Positions 17,703-26,440 are shown, counted from the stretch's first letter. The stretch is 64,000 bases of DNA from Ferruginibacter sp. (GCF_028288465.1 NZ_JAQBNR010000001.1:248001-312000); one strand, 5' to 3'. Translations and numbers: made by a program. The notes: generated by a model not told the origin, from the sequence alone.

Positions 17703-17872
17703 TAAGTTCTATGCTGTTGAAGAACCATTTTTTATTACCATGGTAATAAGAAAACAACTGAAAAGAACCTTGTTAAATTCTTTGCTGTTGAAAAACCTAT
17801 TTTACTATTACAACAACTGAATCAACAGAACAAATGCTCTGTCAAATTTGATGCTGTTGAAAAACCACTTTT
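17703..17872 (+). repeat. Three imperfect tandem repeats, period about 70 bp
   Basis: The core TGCTGTTGAA[G/A]AACC recurs at about 17712, 17783 and 17852, with spacings of 71 and 69 bp. Copies 1 and 2 match over about 25-30 nt around the core (TAA[A/G]TTCT[A/T]TGCTGTTGAA) and again at AACAACTGAA. Copy 3 is cut off after the core. No frame is maintained, so these are not coding repeats. Confidence 0.75.
17732..17749. promoter_or_regulatory. 18-nt perfect palindrome in repeat copy 1
   Basis: TTATTACCATGGTAATAA is a perfect 18-nt palindrome, about 158 bp upstream of murD and inside the first 70-bp repeat. It has the shape of an operator for a dimeric regulator. The binding protein is unknown. 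Confidence 0.5.
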
Positions 17873-17906
17873 TAAAGCCTTAACGGGCAATTATTTATTT
17901 GTATAA

Positions 17907-19295
17907 ATGCATGCAGCAACAAACATAGCAGGTCAAAAACCGGTAGTTAACAATAACGCTAAAAAGCTGGCGATATTGGGTGCCGGCGAAAGTGGCGTTG
18001 GCGCCGCATTACTGGCAAAGCAACAAGGCTATGATGTTTTTGTAAGTGATGGCGGACCTATCAAAGAAATATACAGGGCCGAATTGCAGCAGGCCCAAAT
18101 TGCTTTTGAAGAAGCGCAGCATACAGAAATCAAAATTTTATCTGCAGATGAGATAATCAAAAGCCCGGGTATTTCGGAAAAAAATGAATTGGTAAAAAAG
18201 ATAAGAGCTAAGGGAATACCGGTTATCAGCGAAATAGAATTTGCCTATCGCTACAAAGGGGATAGCAAAATTATCGCCATCACCGGCAGTAATGGAAAAA
18301 CCACTACTACTGCATTGATTTATCATATGTGCAAACTTGGTGGTAAGGACTGTGCCATGGTAGGAAACATCGGGTATTCGTTTGCAAAGCAGGTAGCTGA
18401 CGACCCGAAGCCACTGTATGTTGCAGAAATAAGTTCTTTTCAGCTGGATGATATAAAAACGTTTCGTCCGGATGTGGCGGTGTTAACCAATATCACCGAA
18501 GATCATTTGGACAGGTATAATTATAACATTCAAAATTACATTGACAGTAAGTTTCGGATAGTAGAAAATCAACAACCCGGAGATGTATTTATCTATTGTC
18601 TGGATGATGAAACAACAGTAAAAAATATTAACAAGTACAACATTAAATCAACCTTATACCCAATTACCATGAGTAAAGAATTGCCGCAGGGAGCGTACCT
18701 GGCCAATGTAAAGATGCACCTGAAATGGAAAAGTGAAGAAATGCAGATGAGCATTGACGACTTTAAGTTAAAGGGTAAACACAATCAATATAACAGTATG
18801 GCAGCAAGTTTAGCCGCAACAGCAGTTGATATAAGAAAGGAAAAAATAAGGGAAGCACTGCAAACATTTGAAACCCTGGAGCATCGCATGGAACCCGTTG
18901 CTACAATAAAAGGCGTTGAATTTATTAACGACAGTAAAGCAACCAATGTAAACAGTACCTGGTTTGCACTGGAGAGTATGGAGAAGCCGGTTGTATTGAT
19001 TTTGGGTGGTGTTGATAAAGGAAACGATTATTCAACCATGAAGGAAATGGTTGCTGAAAAAGTGAAAGCCATTGTGTGCATGGGTGCCGACAACATTAAA
19101 ATTCACGAGGCATTTGAAACCCTTGTTTCAGCAATGGTAAATACTTCTTCAGCCGAAGAAGCTGTACAGGCAGCATTTCATTTTGCAACCAAGGGCGATG
19201 TTGTTTTGTTAAGCCCCGCATGTGCAAGTTTTGATTTATTCAAAAATTATGAAGACAGGGGCAACCAGTTTAAACAGGCAGTAAAGAATTTGTAA
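17907..19295 (+). CDS. murD: UDP-MurNAc-L-alanine--D-glutamate ligase MurD
   Basis: Cytoplasmic Mur ligase that adds D-glutamate, 462 residues. The N-terminal Rossmann domain carries LGAGESGVGAALLAK (24-38), the P-loop is GSNGKTT at 127-133, and the substrate and ADP motif HRMEPV ... FINDSKATN follows near 300-325. The C-terminal domain contains LILGGVDKGNDY and LLSPACASFDLF. The N-terminal tail before KKLAILGAG is about 18 residues longer than in many MurD proteins; no better internal start is present. It is separated from mraY by the repeat-bearing gap and may have its own promoter there. Confidence 0.97.
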   Translation: MHAATNIAGQKPVVNNNAKKLAILGAGESGVGAALLAKQQGYDVFVSDGGPIKEIYRAELQQAQIAFEEAQHTEIKILSADEIIKSPGISEKNELVKKIRAKGIPVISEIEFAYRYKGDSKIIAITGSNGKTTTTALIYHMCKLGGKDCAMVGNIGYSFAKQVADDPKPLYVAEISSFQLDDIKTFRPDVAVLTNITEDHLDRYNYNIQNYIDSKFRIVENQQPGDVFIYCLDDETTVKNINKYNIKSTLYPITMSKELPQGAYLANVKMHLKWKSEEMQMSIDDFKLKGKHNQYNSMAASLAATAVDIRKEKIREALQTFETLEHRMEPVATIKGVEFINDSKATNVNSTWFALESMEKPVVLILGGVDKGNDYSTMKEMVAEKVKAIVCMGADNIKIHEAFETLVSAMVNTSSAEEAVQAAFHFATKGDVVLLSPACASFDLFKNYEDRGNQFKQAVKNL

Positions 19296-19423
19296 GTAAC
19301 CTATACTTCGTTAGTAGTTTAATCTATGTTGATTAAAAACCACTAACGGTTGCTAAAGAGACGAACGGTGAATTGAAATAAATTGTTTAATAAAATCAAC
19401 AATAAAATGTCCTAAAAAAAGGA

Positions 19424-20716
19424 ATGGCAGATAACATCAACATAAAAGATTTTTTTACACCCAACATCAGTAATATGGGCGGTAACCTGGTTAGCAAAAC
19501 CAGGGGCGACAGGGTGATATGGGCCATCGTTGTAATTCTTACGCTGGCAAGTTTACTGGTGGTGTACAGCAGCACCGGTTCACTGGCATACAGGCACAGT
19601 AAAAGCACGGAGAGTTTTTTATTCAAACAATTTGCGTTCATTATTTTAGGCGTCATCATTATTTATTTTGCGCACAGGGTAAACTATACCATTTATTCCC
19701 GGATAGCACTGATACTTTTTTTGATCGCTGTACCGTTGCTCATTTACACCCTCTTTTTTGGAACCAAATTAAATGAAGGCAGCAGGTGGATCAAGCTACC
19801 GGTTATCAACATGACCTTTCAAACATCCGACCTGGCAAAGCTGGCTTTATTCATGTACATGAGCCGGCAATTAAGCCGCAAGCAGCAGGTAATAAAAGAT
19901 TTTAAAAAAGGATTTTTGCCCATCATTATTCCGGTGGGTATTATCTGTGTATTGATAGCGCCGGCCAATTTATCTACTGCTATACTGGTAGCAGCAACCA
20001 GCTTGTTGCTGATGTTTATTGGCCGCATCAGTACCAAACACATTTTGCTAACTATAGGGATTGCTGCGATACCGGTGATTATTTTATTAACTATCGCTGT
20101 AAAATATTACGATAAGGCGGAACATAAAACAGCGGAGCTGCCGGCAATTTTTTCTGCCGGAAGGATTCCCACCTGGATCGGACGTATACAAACTTTCATG
20201 TACAGCCATAAGGAGGACGACAATGAAAAATCATACCAGATCAACCAGGCAAAAATTGCCATTGCCAATGGTGGCTGGTTTGGTGTTGGTCCGGGCAACA
20301 GCAGTGCCCGCAACTTTTTGCCGCACTCCTACAGCGATTTTATTTTCGCCATTATACTGGAAGAGTACGGCTTGCTGGGTGGGACATTTATTGTGTTTAT
20401 ATACCTGCTGTTTTTGTACCGGTGTATCAGGCTGTACCGAAAATGTCCTTTTGCATTTGGTGCATTCCTTGCGCTGGCGCTCAGTTTTACGCTGGTGATT
20501 CAAGCCATCGCCAACATGGGTGTCAACGTAAATGTATTTCCAAATACAGGTGTAACACTTCCGCTAATCAGTATGGGCGGAAGTAGTTTTTTATTCACCT
20601 GTATGTCAATAGGTATTATTTTAAGTGTAGCAAGAAATGTGGAGCAGCAGGAAGGAAAAAGTGTTTTGGCAGAGGTAAAAGCGCCCACATCTTCTCAACA
20701 GGAAGAAGAGGAGTAG
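19424..20716 (+). CDS. ftsW: Septal peptidoglycan glycosyltransferase FtsW (SEDS family)
   Basis: Polytopic SEDS-family glycosyltransferase that polymerises lipid II at the septum with FtsI, 430 residues and about ten transmembrane helices. Family motifs include YSSTGSLAYR after helix 1, LNEGSRWI, ANLSTAIL, QINQAKIAIANGGWFGVGPGNS, the SYSDFIFAIILEEYGLLGG loop that holds the essential Asp of SEDS proteins, and NVFPNTGVTLPLISMGGSS. The N-terminal 30 residues are polar and cytoplasmic; MGGNLVSK (residue 19) is an alternative start. A 128-bp gap separates it from murD. Confidence 0.96.
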   Translation: MADNINIKDFFTPNISNMGGNLVSKTRGDRVIWAIVVILTLASLLVVYSSTGSLAYRHSKSTESFLFKQFAFIILGVIIIYFAHRVNYTIYSRIALILFLIAVPLLIYTLFFGTKLNEGSRWIKLPVINMTFQTSDLAKLALFMYMSRQLSRKQQVIKDFKKGFLPIIIPVGIICVLIAPANLSTAILVAATSLLLMFIGRISTKHILLTIGIAAIPVIILLTIAVKYYDKAEHKTAELPAIFSAGRIPTWIGRIQTFMYSHKEDDNEKSYQINQAKIAIANGGWFGVGPGNSSARNFLPHSYSDFIFAIILEEYGLLGGTFIVFIYLLFLYRCIRLYRKCPFAFGAFLALALSFTLVIQAIANMGVNVNVFPNTGVTLPLISMGGSSFLFTCMSIGIILSVARNVEQQEGKSVLAEVKAPTSSQQEEEE

Positions 20717-20756
20717 TAAAATTGTGTGACCAGCTTTTTGTCCTGTGTGCATCGTC

Positions 20757-20776
20757 GTTGTGTCACTCACTTGTAC
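20757..20776 (+). repeat. Dispersed intergenic repeat, copy 1
   Basis: GTTGTGTCACTCACTTGTAC matches GTTGTGTCACTCTCTTATAC at 44478-44497 at 18 of 20 positions. Both copies lie between genes. Similarity extends weakly six bases upstream (ATCGTC and ATCATT). Confidence 0.5.
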
Positions 20777-20841
20777 AAAAAAAGCAGTAAGGGACGTGAA
20801 GAGGACAGCAATTAGAAAACCACTAAAAAATTGAAAATAAA

Positions 20842-20863
20842 AAGTAAAAATTAAAAAGTAAAA
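20842..20863 (+). repeat. AT-rich 22-nt repeat, copy 1 (ftsW-murG gap)
   Basis: A 22-nt sequence (AAGTAAAAATTAAAAA plus GTAAAA) is identical to positions 24863-24884 in the ftsQ-ftsA gap. It ends 18 nt before the murG start. The low complexity tempers its significance. Confidence 0.5.
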
Positions 20864-20881
20864 AAGTGCAGTAGCCAAAAA

Positions 20882-22048
20882 ATGAATGATGATCAAAACA
20901 TAATTTCTCTTCAGAATTTTCCATTGGGGGGTGGAGGGACTGCTTTACGCATCATCATCGCAGGCGGAGGAACCGGTGGACATATTTTTCCTGCCATAGC
21001 AATTGCCAATGCCTTAAAAAAAATACAACCTGAAGCAGAAATTTTATTTGTAGGAGCCAAAGGTAAAATGGAAATGGAAAAAGTACCGCTGGCGGGATAT
21101 ACAATTGAAGGGTTGAATATCGCGGGTTTTAACAGAAGCTCTTTGATAAAAAATATTGCGTTGCCTTATAAACTGGTACAAAGTTTTTTACAGGTAAGGC
21201 AAATTTTCAAAACGTTTAAACCCGTTGCCGTAATTGGCGTAGGAGGTTATTCAAGTTTCCCTGTATTGAGGTTTGCGCAATCAAAAGGCATCAAAACTTT
21301 TATACACGAAGCCAATTCGTTTGCCGGCAAAAGCAATATGCTGCTTGGTAAAAAAGCCACACGGATTTATACAGCAACGGATGGCATGGAAAAATTTTTT
21401 CCGGCTCATAAAATAATGATTACCGGCAACCCTATAAGGGAAAGTATTGCCAGCAGTAGCGTTAGCAGGGAAGATGCCCTTCGTTTCTTTAACCTGGATC
21501 CCTATAAAAAAACAATCTTGTCCATTGGCGGAAGTTTGGGTGCTAAAAATATAAATGAAGCACTGGCGGCGCACCTGGATCAATTTGAAAAAAATGATTT
21601 GCAGTTGATCTGGCAAACAGGCAAGCCGTTTTTTTCAACAGCCAAACAAGCAGCGGATGATAAAGCAACTATTTGGGTAAACGATTTTATCATGCAGATG
21701 GAATACGCCTATGCTGCGGCAGACGCAGTCATCAGCAGAAGCGGTGCCATGTCGGTATCAGAATTATGTGTGCAAAAAAAGGCGGTATTATTTGTGCCTT
21801 ATCCTTTTGCCGCAGAAGATCACCAGACTGCCAACGCAAAAAACCTGGTGGATAAAAATGCCGCGATGATGATCAAAGACAGTGATGCCATGAACAGTTT
21901 GGTGCCGTCAATTATTGCATTGGTAAAAGATGATCAAAAATTGGAAACGTTTAAAAATAATATTGGTAAACTGGCGATCACAAATGCAGATGAAGTGGTT
22001 GCAAAAAATATAATCCAATCCATCCGGCAGGATCAGGCCGCAGCCTGA
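20882..22048 (+). CDS. murG: UDP-GlcNAc:lipid I GlcNAc transferase MurG
   Basis: Peripheral membrane GT28 glycosyltransferase that converts lipid I to lipid II, 388 residues. The N-terminal glycine-rich motif GGGTGGHIFPA is at 28-38, followed by VGGYSSFPVL and EANSFAGKSNMLLG. In the C-terminal UDP-GlcNAc-binding domain are SIGGSLGAKNIN, SRSGAMSVSEL and VPYPFAAEDHQTANA. The first 22 residues (MNDDQN... with a GGGGT run) precede the usual start of the fold, but no closer start codon is available. It lies 165 bp after ftsW. Confidence 0.96.
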   Translation: MNDDQNIISLQNFPLGGGGTALRIIIAGGGTGGHIFPAIAIANALKKIQPEAEILFVGAKGKMEMEKVPLAGYTIEGLNIAGFNRSSLIKNIALPYKLVQSFLQVRQIFKTFKPVAVIGVGGYSSFPVLRFAQSKGIKTFIHEANSFAGKSNMLLGKKATRIYTATDGMEKFFPAHKIMITGNPIRESIASSSVSREDALRFFNLDPYKKTILSIGGSLGAKNINEALAAHLDQFEKNDLQLIWQTGKPFFSTAKQAADDKATIWVNDFIMQMEYAYAAADAVISRSGAMSVSELCVQKKAVLFVPYPFAAEDHQTANAKNLVDKNAAMMIKDSDAMNSLVPSIIALVKDDQKLETFKNNIGKLAITNADEVVAKNIIQSIRQDQAAA

Positions 22049-22122
22049 TCGGCTTGAAGAAACAAAAGAAACACTTTAAATTAATTTGGAAAATCAGCAA
22101 CACCGGGTTTCAAAAAAAATAA

Positions 22123-23571
22123 ATGAACAACTACAATAACATATTGAAATCGCTAAAGATAAAGCCGGTAGCAGAAAATGAAACCGCGGCAATTTATTTT
22201 TTAGGCATCGGTGGTATTGGTATGAGTGCACTGGCAAGGTATTTTAATAGCATCGGTGTACGGGTAAGTGGTTATGATAAAACGCCTACGGCATTAACAC
22301 GCCAGTTAACAGCAGAAGGAATTAACATTCATTTTGAAGATAGCGTTGAGTTGATTGATAAAGCGGTACAGTTAGTGGTGTACACACCAGCAGTACCTGT
22401 CAATCACACAGAGCTAAATTTTTATCAGCAACACAATTATACAGTAATAAAACGCAGCGATGTATTGCAGGCAATCACCGAAAATTCTTATAACGTCTGT
22501 ATTGCAGGTACGCATGGCAAAACTACTACCAGTACAATGGTAGCCCATATCCTAACCCATAGCGGGTTTGGTTGCAATGCTTTCCTTGGTGGCATCGCGG
22601 TAAATTATGATACCAACTTTTGGGGTAGCGAAAAAAATGTGTGTGTAGTGGAAGCGGATGAATATGACAGAAGCTTTTTAAAACTGAGTCCGGACGTAGC
22701 AATCATCAGCAGCATGGATCCCGATCACCTGGATATTTATGGCACGGCTGAAAACATGGAACAGGCATTTATTGATTTTTCAGCACGTATAAAACCAGGC
22801 GGTTTGTTGCTCAGTAAATTCGGCCTTGAAAGAGGGAAAGAATTGAGAGGCGATCAACGTTTAACCTATCATCTTGATAACAGCAATGCTGATGTGTATG
22901 CAACCAATATTACAATGAGTAACGGTAGCTATCACTTTGATGTAGTCAGAGCTAAAGAAGGCTCTGCCGGAAATTCGATTTTAAAAAACGTGGTATTGAA
23001 TATGGGTGGCCTGCACAATATTGAAAATGTACTGGCGGCAATTGGTGTTGCACATCACCTGCAAATTGACGATAACAAAATCACTGATGCGGTGGCGGCT
23101 TTCAGGGGAGTGAAAAGACGGTTTGAATACATTGTAAAAACGGAAAAACTGGTGTACATAGATGATTATGCGCACCATCCGGAAGAGTTAAGGGCTTTGA
23201 TAACCGGCGCAAAAAAATTATTTGCCAATAAAAAATGCGTGGTTGTTTTCCAACCGCATCTTTTTAGTCGTACCAAAGATTTGGCGGATGGTTTTGCTGA
23301 AGTGCTTGACCTGGCAGACGAAATAATTTTATTGCCAATTTATCCGGCGAGGGAATTGCCAATGGAGGGAGTTAGCAGTGACATGATTATTGAAAGAATG
23401 CACAGTGAAAGTAAAATGGTGTTGAGCAAAGAAAACTTACTGAAGCATTTGGCACAGGAAAAGGAAGCGCACGTGGAAGAGGGGTTTGAAGGGACATTAA
23501 TTATCACAGCCGGCGCAGGCGACATTGACACATTGATAGAACCAATAAAAGCAATAATTGAAAAAAAATAA
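22123..23571 (+). CDS. murC: UDP-MurNAc--L-alanine ligase MurC
   Basis: Cytoplasmic Mur ligase that adds the first stem residue, L-alanine, to UDP-MurNAc, 482 residues. The N-terminal domain has FLGIGGIGMSALARY (27-41), and the P-loop is GTHGKTT at 129-135. EADEYDRSFL and ISSMDPDHLDIYG follow, then VKRRFEYI and YIDDYAHHPEEL near 340-360, and the C-terminal domain VVFQPHLFSRTKDL. All of these are hallmarks of MurC rather than Mpl. It sits between murG and ftsQ; murB and ddl, often adjacent to murC in other phyla, are not in this window. Confidence 0.97.
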   Translation: MNNYNNILKSLKIKPVAENETAAIYFLGIGGIGMSALARYFNSIGVRVSGYDKTPTALTRQLTAEGINIHFEDSVELIDKAVQLVVYTPAVPVNHTELNFYQQHNYTVIKRSDVLQAITENSYNVCIAGTHGKTTTSTMVAHILTHSGFGCNAFLGGIAVNYDTNFWGSEKNVCVVEADEYDRSFLKLSPDVAIISSMDPDHLDIYGTAENMEQAFIDFSARIKPGGLLLSKFGLERGKELRGDQRLTYHLDNSNADVYATNITMSNGSYHFDVVRAKEGSAGNSILKNVVLNMGGLHNIENVLAAIGVAHHLQIDDNKITDAVAAFRGVKRRFEYIVKTEKLVYIDDYAHHPEELRALITGAKKLFANKKCVVVFQPHLFSRTKDLADGFAEVLDLADEIILLPIYPARELPMEGVSSDMIIERMHSESKMVLSKENLLKHLAQEKEAHVEEGFEGTLIITAGAGDIDTLIEPIKAIIEKK

Positions 23572-23622
23572 TTAAATACGTTCTCCGCAGATTTTCCTTA
23601 CGGCAGATATTGGAAGCTTAAC

Positions 23623-24834
23623 ATGGTAATAAAAAAAACAATAGTAAAAAAAATAGCGACCTCCATATGGATTGCCATTGGTGTTGGTGCTATTGTGTTA
23701 CTCGTTGCTGCCATAAAGCGAAAAGATGCGCAGCATTGCAGCGGCATGAGTATAACGATTGAAGGAGTGAATAATAATTTTTTTGTTGATAAGAAGGACA
23801 TTGCAAACGCCATAGCATTGGTGGTAGGCGGCAGTGTTACCGGCAAGGCAATGAGTGCGTTTGATTTAAAAAAACTCGAAATCGCACTGCAAAAAGATGT
23901 CTGGGTTAAAACATCCCAGCTGTTTTTTGACAATAATAATAAGCTGGTGGTTAAGGTGACAGAACGGGAACCGGTGGCCAGGGTATTTACTACAGCAGGT
24001 ACTACTTTTTACATTGACAGTTCATTGGCTATGCTGCCGCTCAGTGAAAAGTTCTCTGCCAGGTTGCCGGTGTTTACTGGCTTTCCTTCAGATAAAGCAG
24101 TATTGTCGCCGCAGGACAGTGCCTTGCTGAAAGATATTTTGACTGTGAGTATGGCCATACAAAAAGACAGTTTTAATATGGCCATGATAGACCAGGTAGA
24201 CATTACGTCGCAACGCATTTTTGAAATGGTGCCCAAAATAGGTAACACCATTATTGTGTTTGGTGATGCAACCGATGTGGCTGCCAAATTTTATAAACTC
24301 CAGTTGTTTTATAAAGAGGTAATGGTAAAAACTGGTTGGAATAAATACAGTGAAATAAATGTACAATACAACGGACAGGTAGTGGCAAAAAGAAAAGGAG
24401 CAGAAGATAAATCAATAGACAGTTTGCGCACGCTGCAGCTGATGCAGGCCATCGCTGAAAATACTGAACGGCTGTCAAACGATTCGTTACATATGATTAC
24501 GGCTGACAATGAAAACAACACAACCAATGCCGACCTGGTGCAGCAGTCTATACAGCGGGATGATGAGCCTGAAGGCAGAGCGAATGATAAGCCAGCTCCG
24601 TCAATTGTTTCCGTTGCTAAACCTGCTGCTGTTACAAAGCCACCGGTAGCTTTAATGCCCAAGCCGGCTTCGATGGGTGTGAAAAAACCGGTGGTTGCAA
24701 AGCCTGCGGGCACGGTAGCAAGACCGAAGCCAGCGGTTGTAAAGCCAGCTATCAGACCAATTGTAAAGCCAAAGGCAGTGTTACCAAAACCGGTAGCTAA
24801 GCCACAGGTAAAAAACCCAGGCAATGAGTATTGA
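23623..24834 (+). CDS. ftsQ: Cell division protein FtsQ with Lys/Pro/Ala/Val-rich C-terminal tail
   Basis: Bitopic divisome scaffold, 403 residues. There is a basic N-terminus, one transmembrane helix (about 12-28), a POTRA-like segment (about 40-110; ITIEGVNNNFFVDKKDI, VWVKTSQLFF) and a beta domain to about 265 (REPVARVF, QVDITSQRIFEM, KYSEINVQYNGQVVAK). From about residue 319 to the end it is a low-complexity tail dominated by KP, KPA and KPVV units, far beyond the usual FtsQ end. The tail would sit in the periplasm with strong positive charge. The upstream gap to murC is 51 bp. Confidence 0.92.
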   Translation: MVIKKTIVKKIATSIWIAIGVGAIVLLVAAIKRKDAQHCSGMSITIEGVNNNFFVDKKDIANAIALVVGGSVTGKAMSAFDLKKLEIALQKDVWVKTSQLFFDNNNKLVVKVTEREPVARVFTTAGTTFYIDSSLAMLPLSEKFSARLPVFTGFPSDKAVLSPQDSALLKDILTVSMAIQKDSFNMAMIDQVDITSQRIFEMVPKIGNTIIVFGDATDVAAKFYKLQLFYKEVMVKTGWNKYSEINVQYNGQVVAKRKGAEDKSIDSLRTLQLMQAIAENTERLSNDSLHMITADNENNTTNADLVQQSIQRDDEPEGRANDKPAPSIVSVAKPAAVTKPPVALMPKPASMGVKKPVVAKPAGTVARPKPAVVKPAIRPIVKPKAVLPKPVAKPQVKNPGNEY

Positions 24835-24862
24835 CAATATGATGAAGATCGTCGAAGCAAAG

Positions 24863-24884
24863 AAGTAAAAATTAAAAAGTAAAA
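24863..24884 (+). repeat. AT-rich 22-nt repeat, copy 2 (ftsQ-ftsA gap)
   Basis: Identical over 22 nt to 20842-20863. It lies between ftsQ and the CA-rich leader of ftsA. Confidence 0.5.
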
Positions 24885-24900
24885 TAGTAGTATCATAATA

Positions 24901-24941
24901 AAACCAAACACACAAACAAACACACATACAAACACACAACT
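24901..24941 (+). promoter_or_regulatory. C/A-only unstructured leader of ftsA
   Basis: The last 41 nt before the ftsA ATG consist almost entirely of A and C (ACACAAACAAACACACA-like), with one T inside and one directly before the ATG. Such a leader cannot pair with itself and lacks a Shine-Dalgarno sequence. It fits translation by S1-assisted initiation, common in Bacteroidota. Confidence 0.5.
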
Positions 24942-26366
24942 ATGAGCAACGAACAAAACATGACAAACGATAGCGGGGTGGCAAATACCAATCCCGTAAT
25001 TGTTGGTCTGGATATCGGTACAACAAAGATTGCCGCCATTGCGGGTCGTAAAAATGAATTTGGTAAGCTGGAAATATTGGGCTTTGGCCGTGCCAACAGC
25101 AATGGCGTACAACACGGAATGGTGTTGAACATTGATCAGACGATTAAAGCCATTCAGACTGCACTGGAAAACTGCTATGCATCCAACCCTAACCTGGTAT
25201 TGAACGAGGTATATGTAGGTATTGCGGGGCATCACATTAAAAGCCTGCAAACCCGTGGTGATATTGTTCGCCAGGCAACGGAAGAAGAAATAAGACAGGA
25301 GGAAATTGACCGCCTCATTGCTGATCAGTACCGCACTTATATTCCAGCCGGCGACCAGATCATTGATGTTATTCCGCAGGAATTTACGGTGGATAATTTT
25401 CAGAATATTCCTAACCCGATTGGCTATAGTGGCGTGAAAGTTGGTGCCAATTTTCACATCATCACCGGCGATAAAAATGCCATCCGCAATATTAACCGCA
25501 GCGTGGAAAAAGCGGGGTTAAAAACACAGGATTTGGTGTTGCAGCCTTTGGCATCTGCAGCAGCTGTGATGTGCGACCAGGACCTGGAAGCAGGTGTTGC
25601 TATTGTTGACATTGGCGGCGGCACAACTGACCTGGCTGTTTTTTATGAAGGTATTTTAAAGCATACCGCAGTAATTCCATTCGGGGGTGAAAATATAACC
25701 AACGATATTAAGAATGGGTTAGGCGTTTTAAAAACACAGGCCGAACAAATGAAAGTTCAGTTTGGCAGTGCGTTGGCGGATGAAGCAAAAGCAAATGCAT
25801 TTATAACGATACCGGGTTTGCGTGGAATGCAGCCAAAAGAAATCAGCGTAAAAAACCTGGCAGGTATTATACAGGCCCGCATGAGCGAAATTATGGATTT
25901 TGTCAGTTATCATTTAAAGCAGGTTGGTTTGGATACAAGGTTACTGAATGGAGGTGTAATTCTTACTGGTGGCGGTTCTCAGCTAAAGCATTTAATTCAG
26001 CTGACGGAATATGTTACCGGTCTGAATGCAAGAATTGGTTATCCGAATGAACACCTGGCGGGTGGTCATATAGATGAACTAGCCAAGCCAATGTACAGTA
26101 CTTGTATCGGTTTAATATTAAAGGGATACAATGATTATGAAAATAAGGCCAAGCAGTTTGAAGAAAATTTCCGCAAGGTGGAGGTGCCGCAAACCTTGCA
26201 AAAACCACCAGTGGATGAAGTGCTGGATGTTGCTGCGGAAGAGCCGGAACCAATGGAAGTAAAAGTGAGCAAGGTAAAAGAACGCAAATCGCTGAAAGGA
26301 TTTATGGACTCTTTTAAAATAGGTTTGATAGACCTGTTTAAGGAAGAGGAAGATTCCAAATTCTAA
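24942..26366 (+). CDS. ftsA: Cell division protein FtsA
   Basis: Actin-like ATPase that tethers FtsZ to the membrane and signals to FtsQLB-FtsWI, 474 residues. Phosphate-1 motif: VGLDIGTTKIAAI near 21-33. The 1C domain follows with YVGIAGHHIKS. Phosphate-2 motif: VDIGGGTTDLAVF near 223-235. Adenosine motif: GGVILTGGGSQLKHL near 340. The C-terminus (about 445-474, LKGFMDSFKIGLIDLFKEEE) is an amphipathic helix of the membrane-targeting type, reached through an acidic Pro/Glu/Val linker. At 474 residues it is longer than the 420 of E. coli because of this linker. Confidence 0.96.
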   Translation: MSNEQNMTNDSGVANTNPVIVGLDIGTTKIAAIAGRKNEFGKLEILGFGRANSNGVQHGMVLNIDQTIKAIQTALENCYASNPNLVLNEVYVGIAGHHIKSLQTRGDIVRQATEEEIRQEEIDRLIADQYRTYIPAGDQIIDVIPQEFTVDNFQNIPNPIGYSGVKVGANFHIITGDKNAIRNINRSVEKAGLKTQDLVLQPLASAAAVMCDQDLEAGVAIVDIGGGTTDLAVFYEGILKHTAVIPFGGENITNDIKNGLGVLKTQAEQMKVQFGSALADEAKANAFITIPGLRGMQPKEISVKNLAGIIQARMSEIMDFVSYHLKQVGLDTRLLNGGVILTGGGSQLKHLIQLTEYVTGLNARIGYPNEHLAGGHIDELAKPMYSTCIGLILKGYNDYENKAKQFEENFRKVEVPQTLQKPPVDEVLDVAAEEPEPMEVKVSKVKERKSLKGFMDSFKIGLIDLFKEEEDSKF

Positions 26367-26440
26367 ACAGCTTTGACAGTTGCAGTTCTTTACAGCCGAA
26401 GCACAAAAGGAACTCACTTTTTTAAATATAATCACAAGCG

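Larger units (their letters stand above)
17600..17906. other. 307-bp non-coding gap between mraY and murD
   Basis: The longest gap inside the dcw cluster. It has no gene and holds three imperfect direct repeats with a 70-bp period and an 18-nt palindrome, listed separately. The stretch 17600-17700 shows nothing clear. Confidence 0.7.

Noticed and set aside
17600..17906. CRISPR-like array before murD
   Set aside because: Repeats are imperfect, only three, with a 70-bp period and no cas genes. Not a CRISPR array.
24309..25457. 382-codon minus-strand frame across ftsQ and ftsA
   Set aside because: Lies wholly antisense to ftsQ and ftsA, which are certain genes. The Gly/Phe/Ala-rich tract mirrors the KP-rich tail codons of ftsQ.
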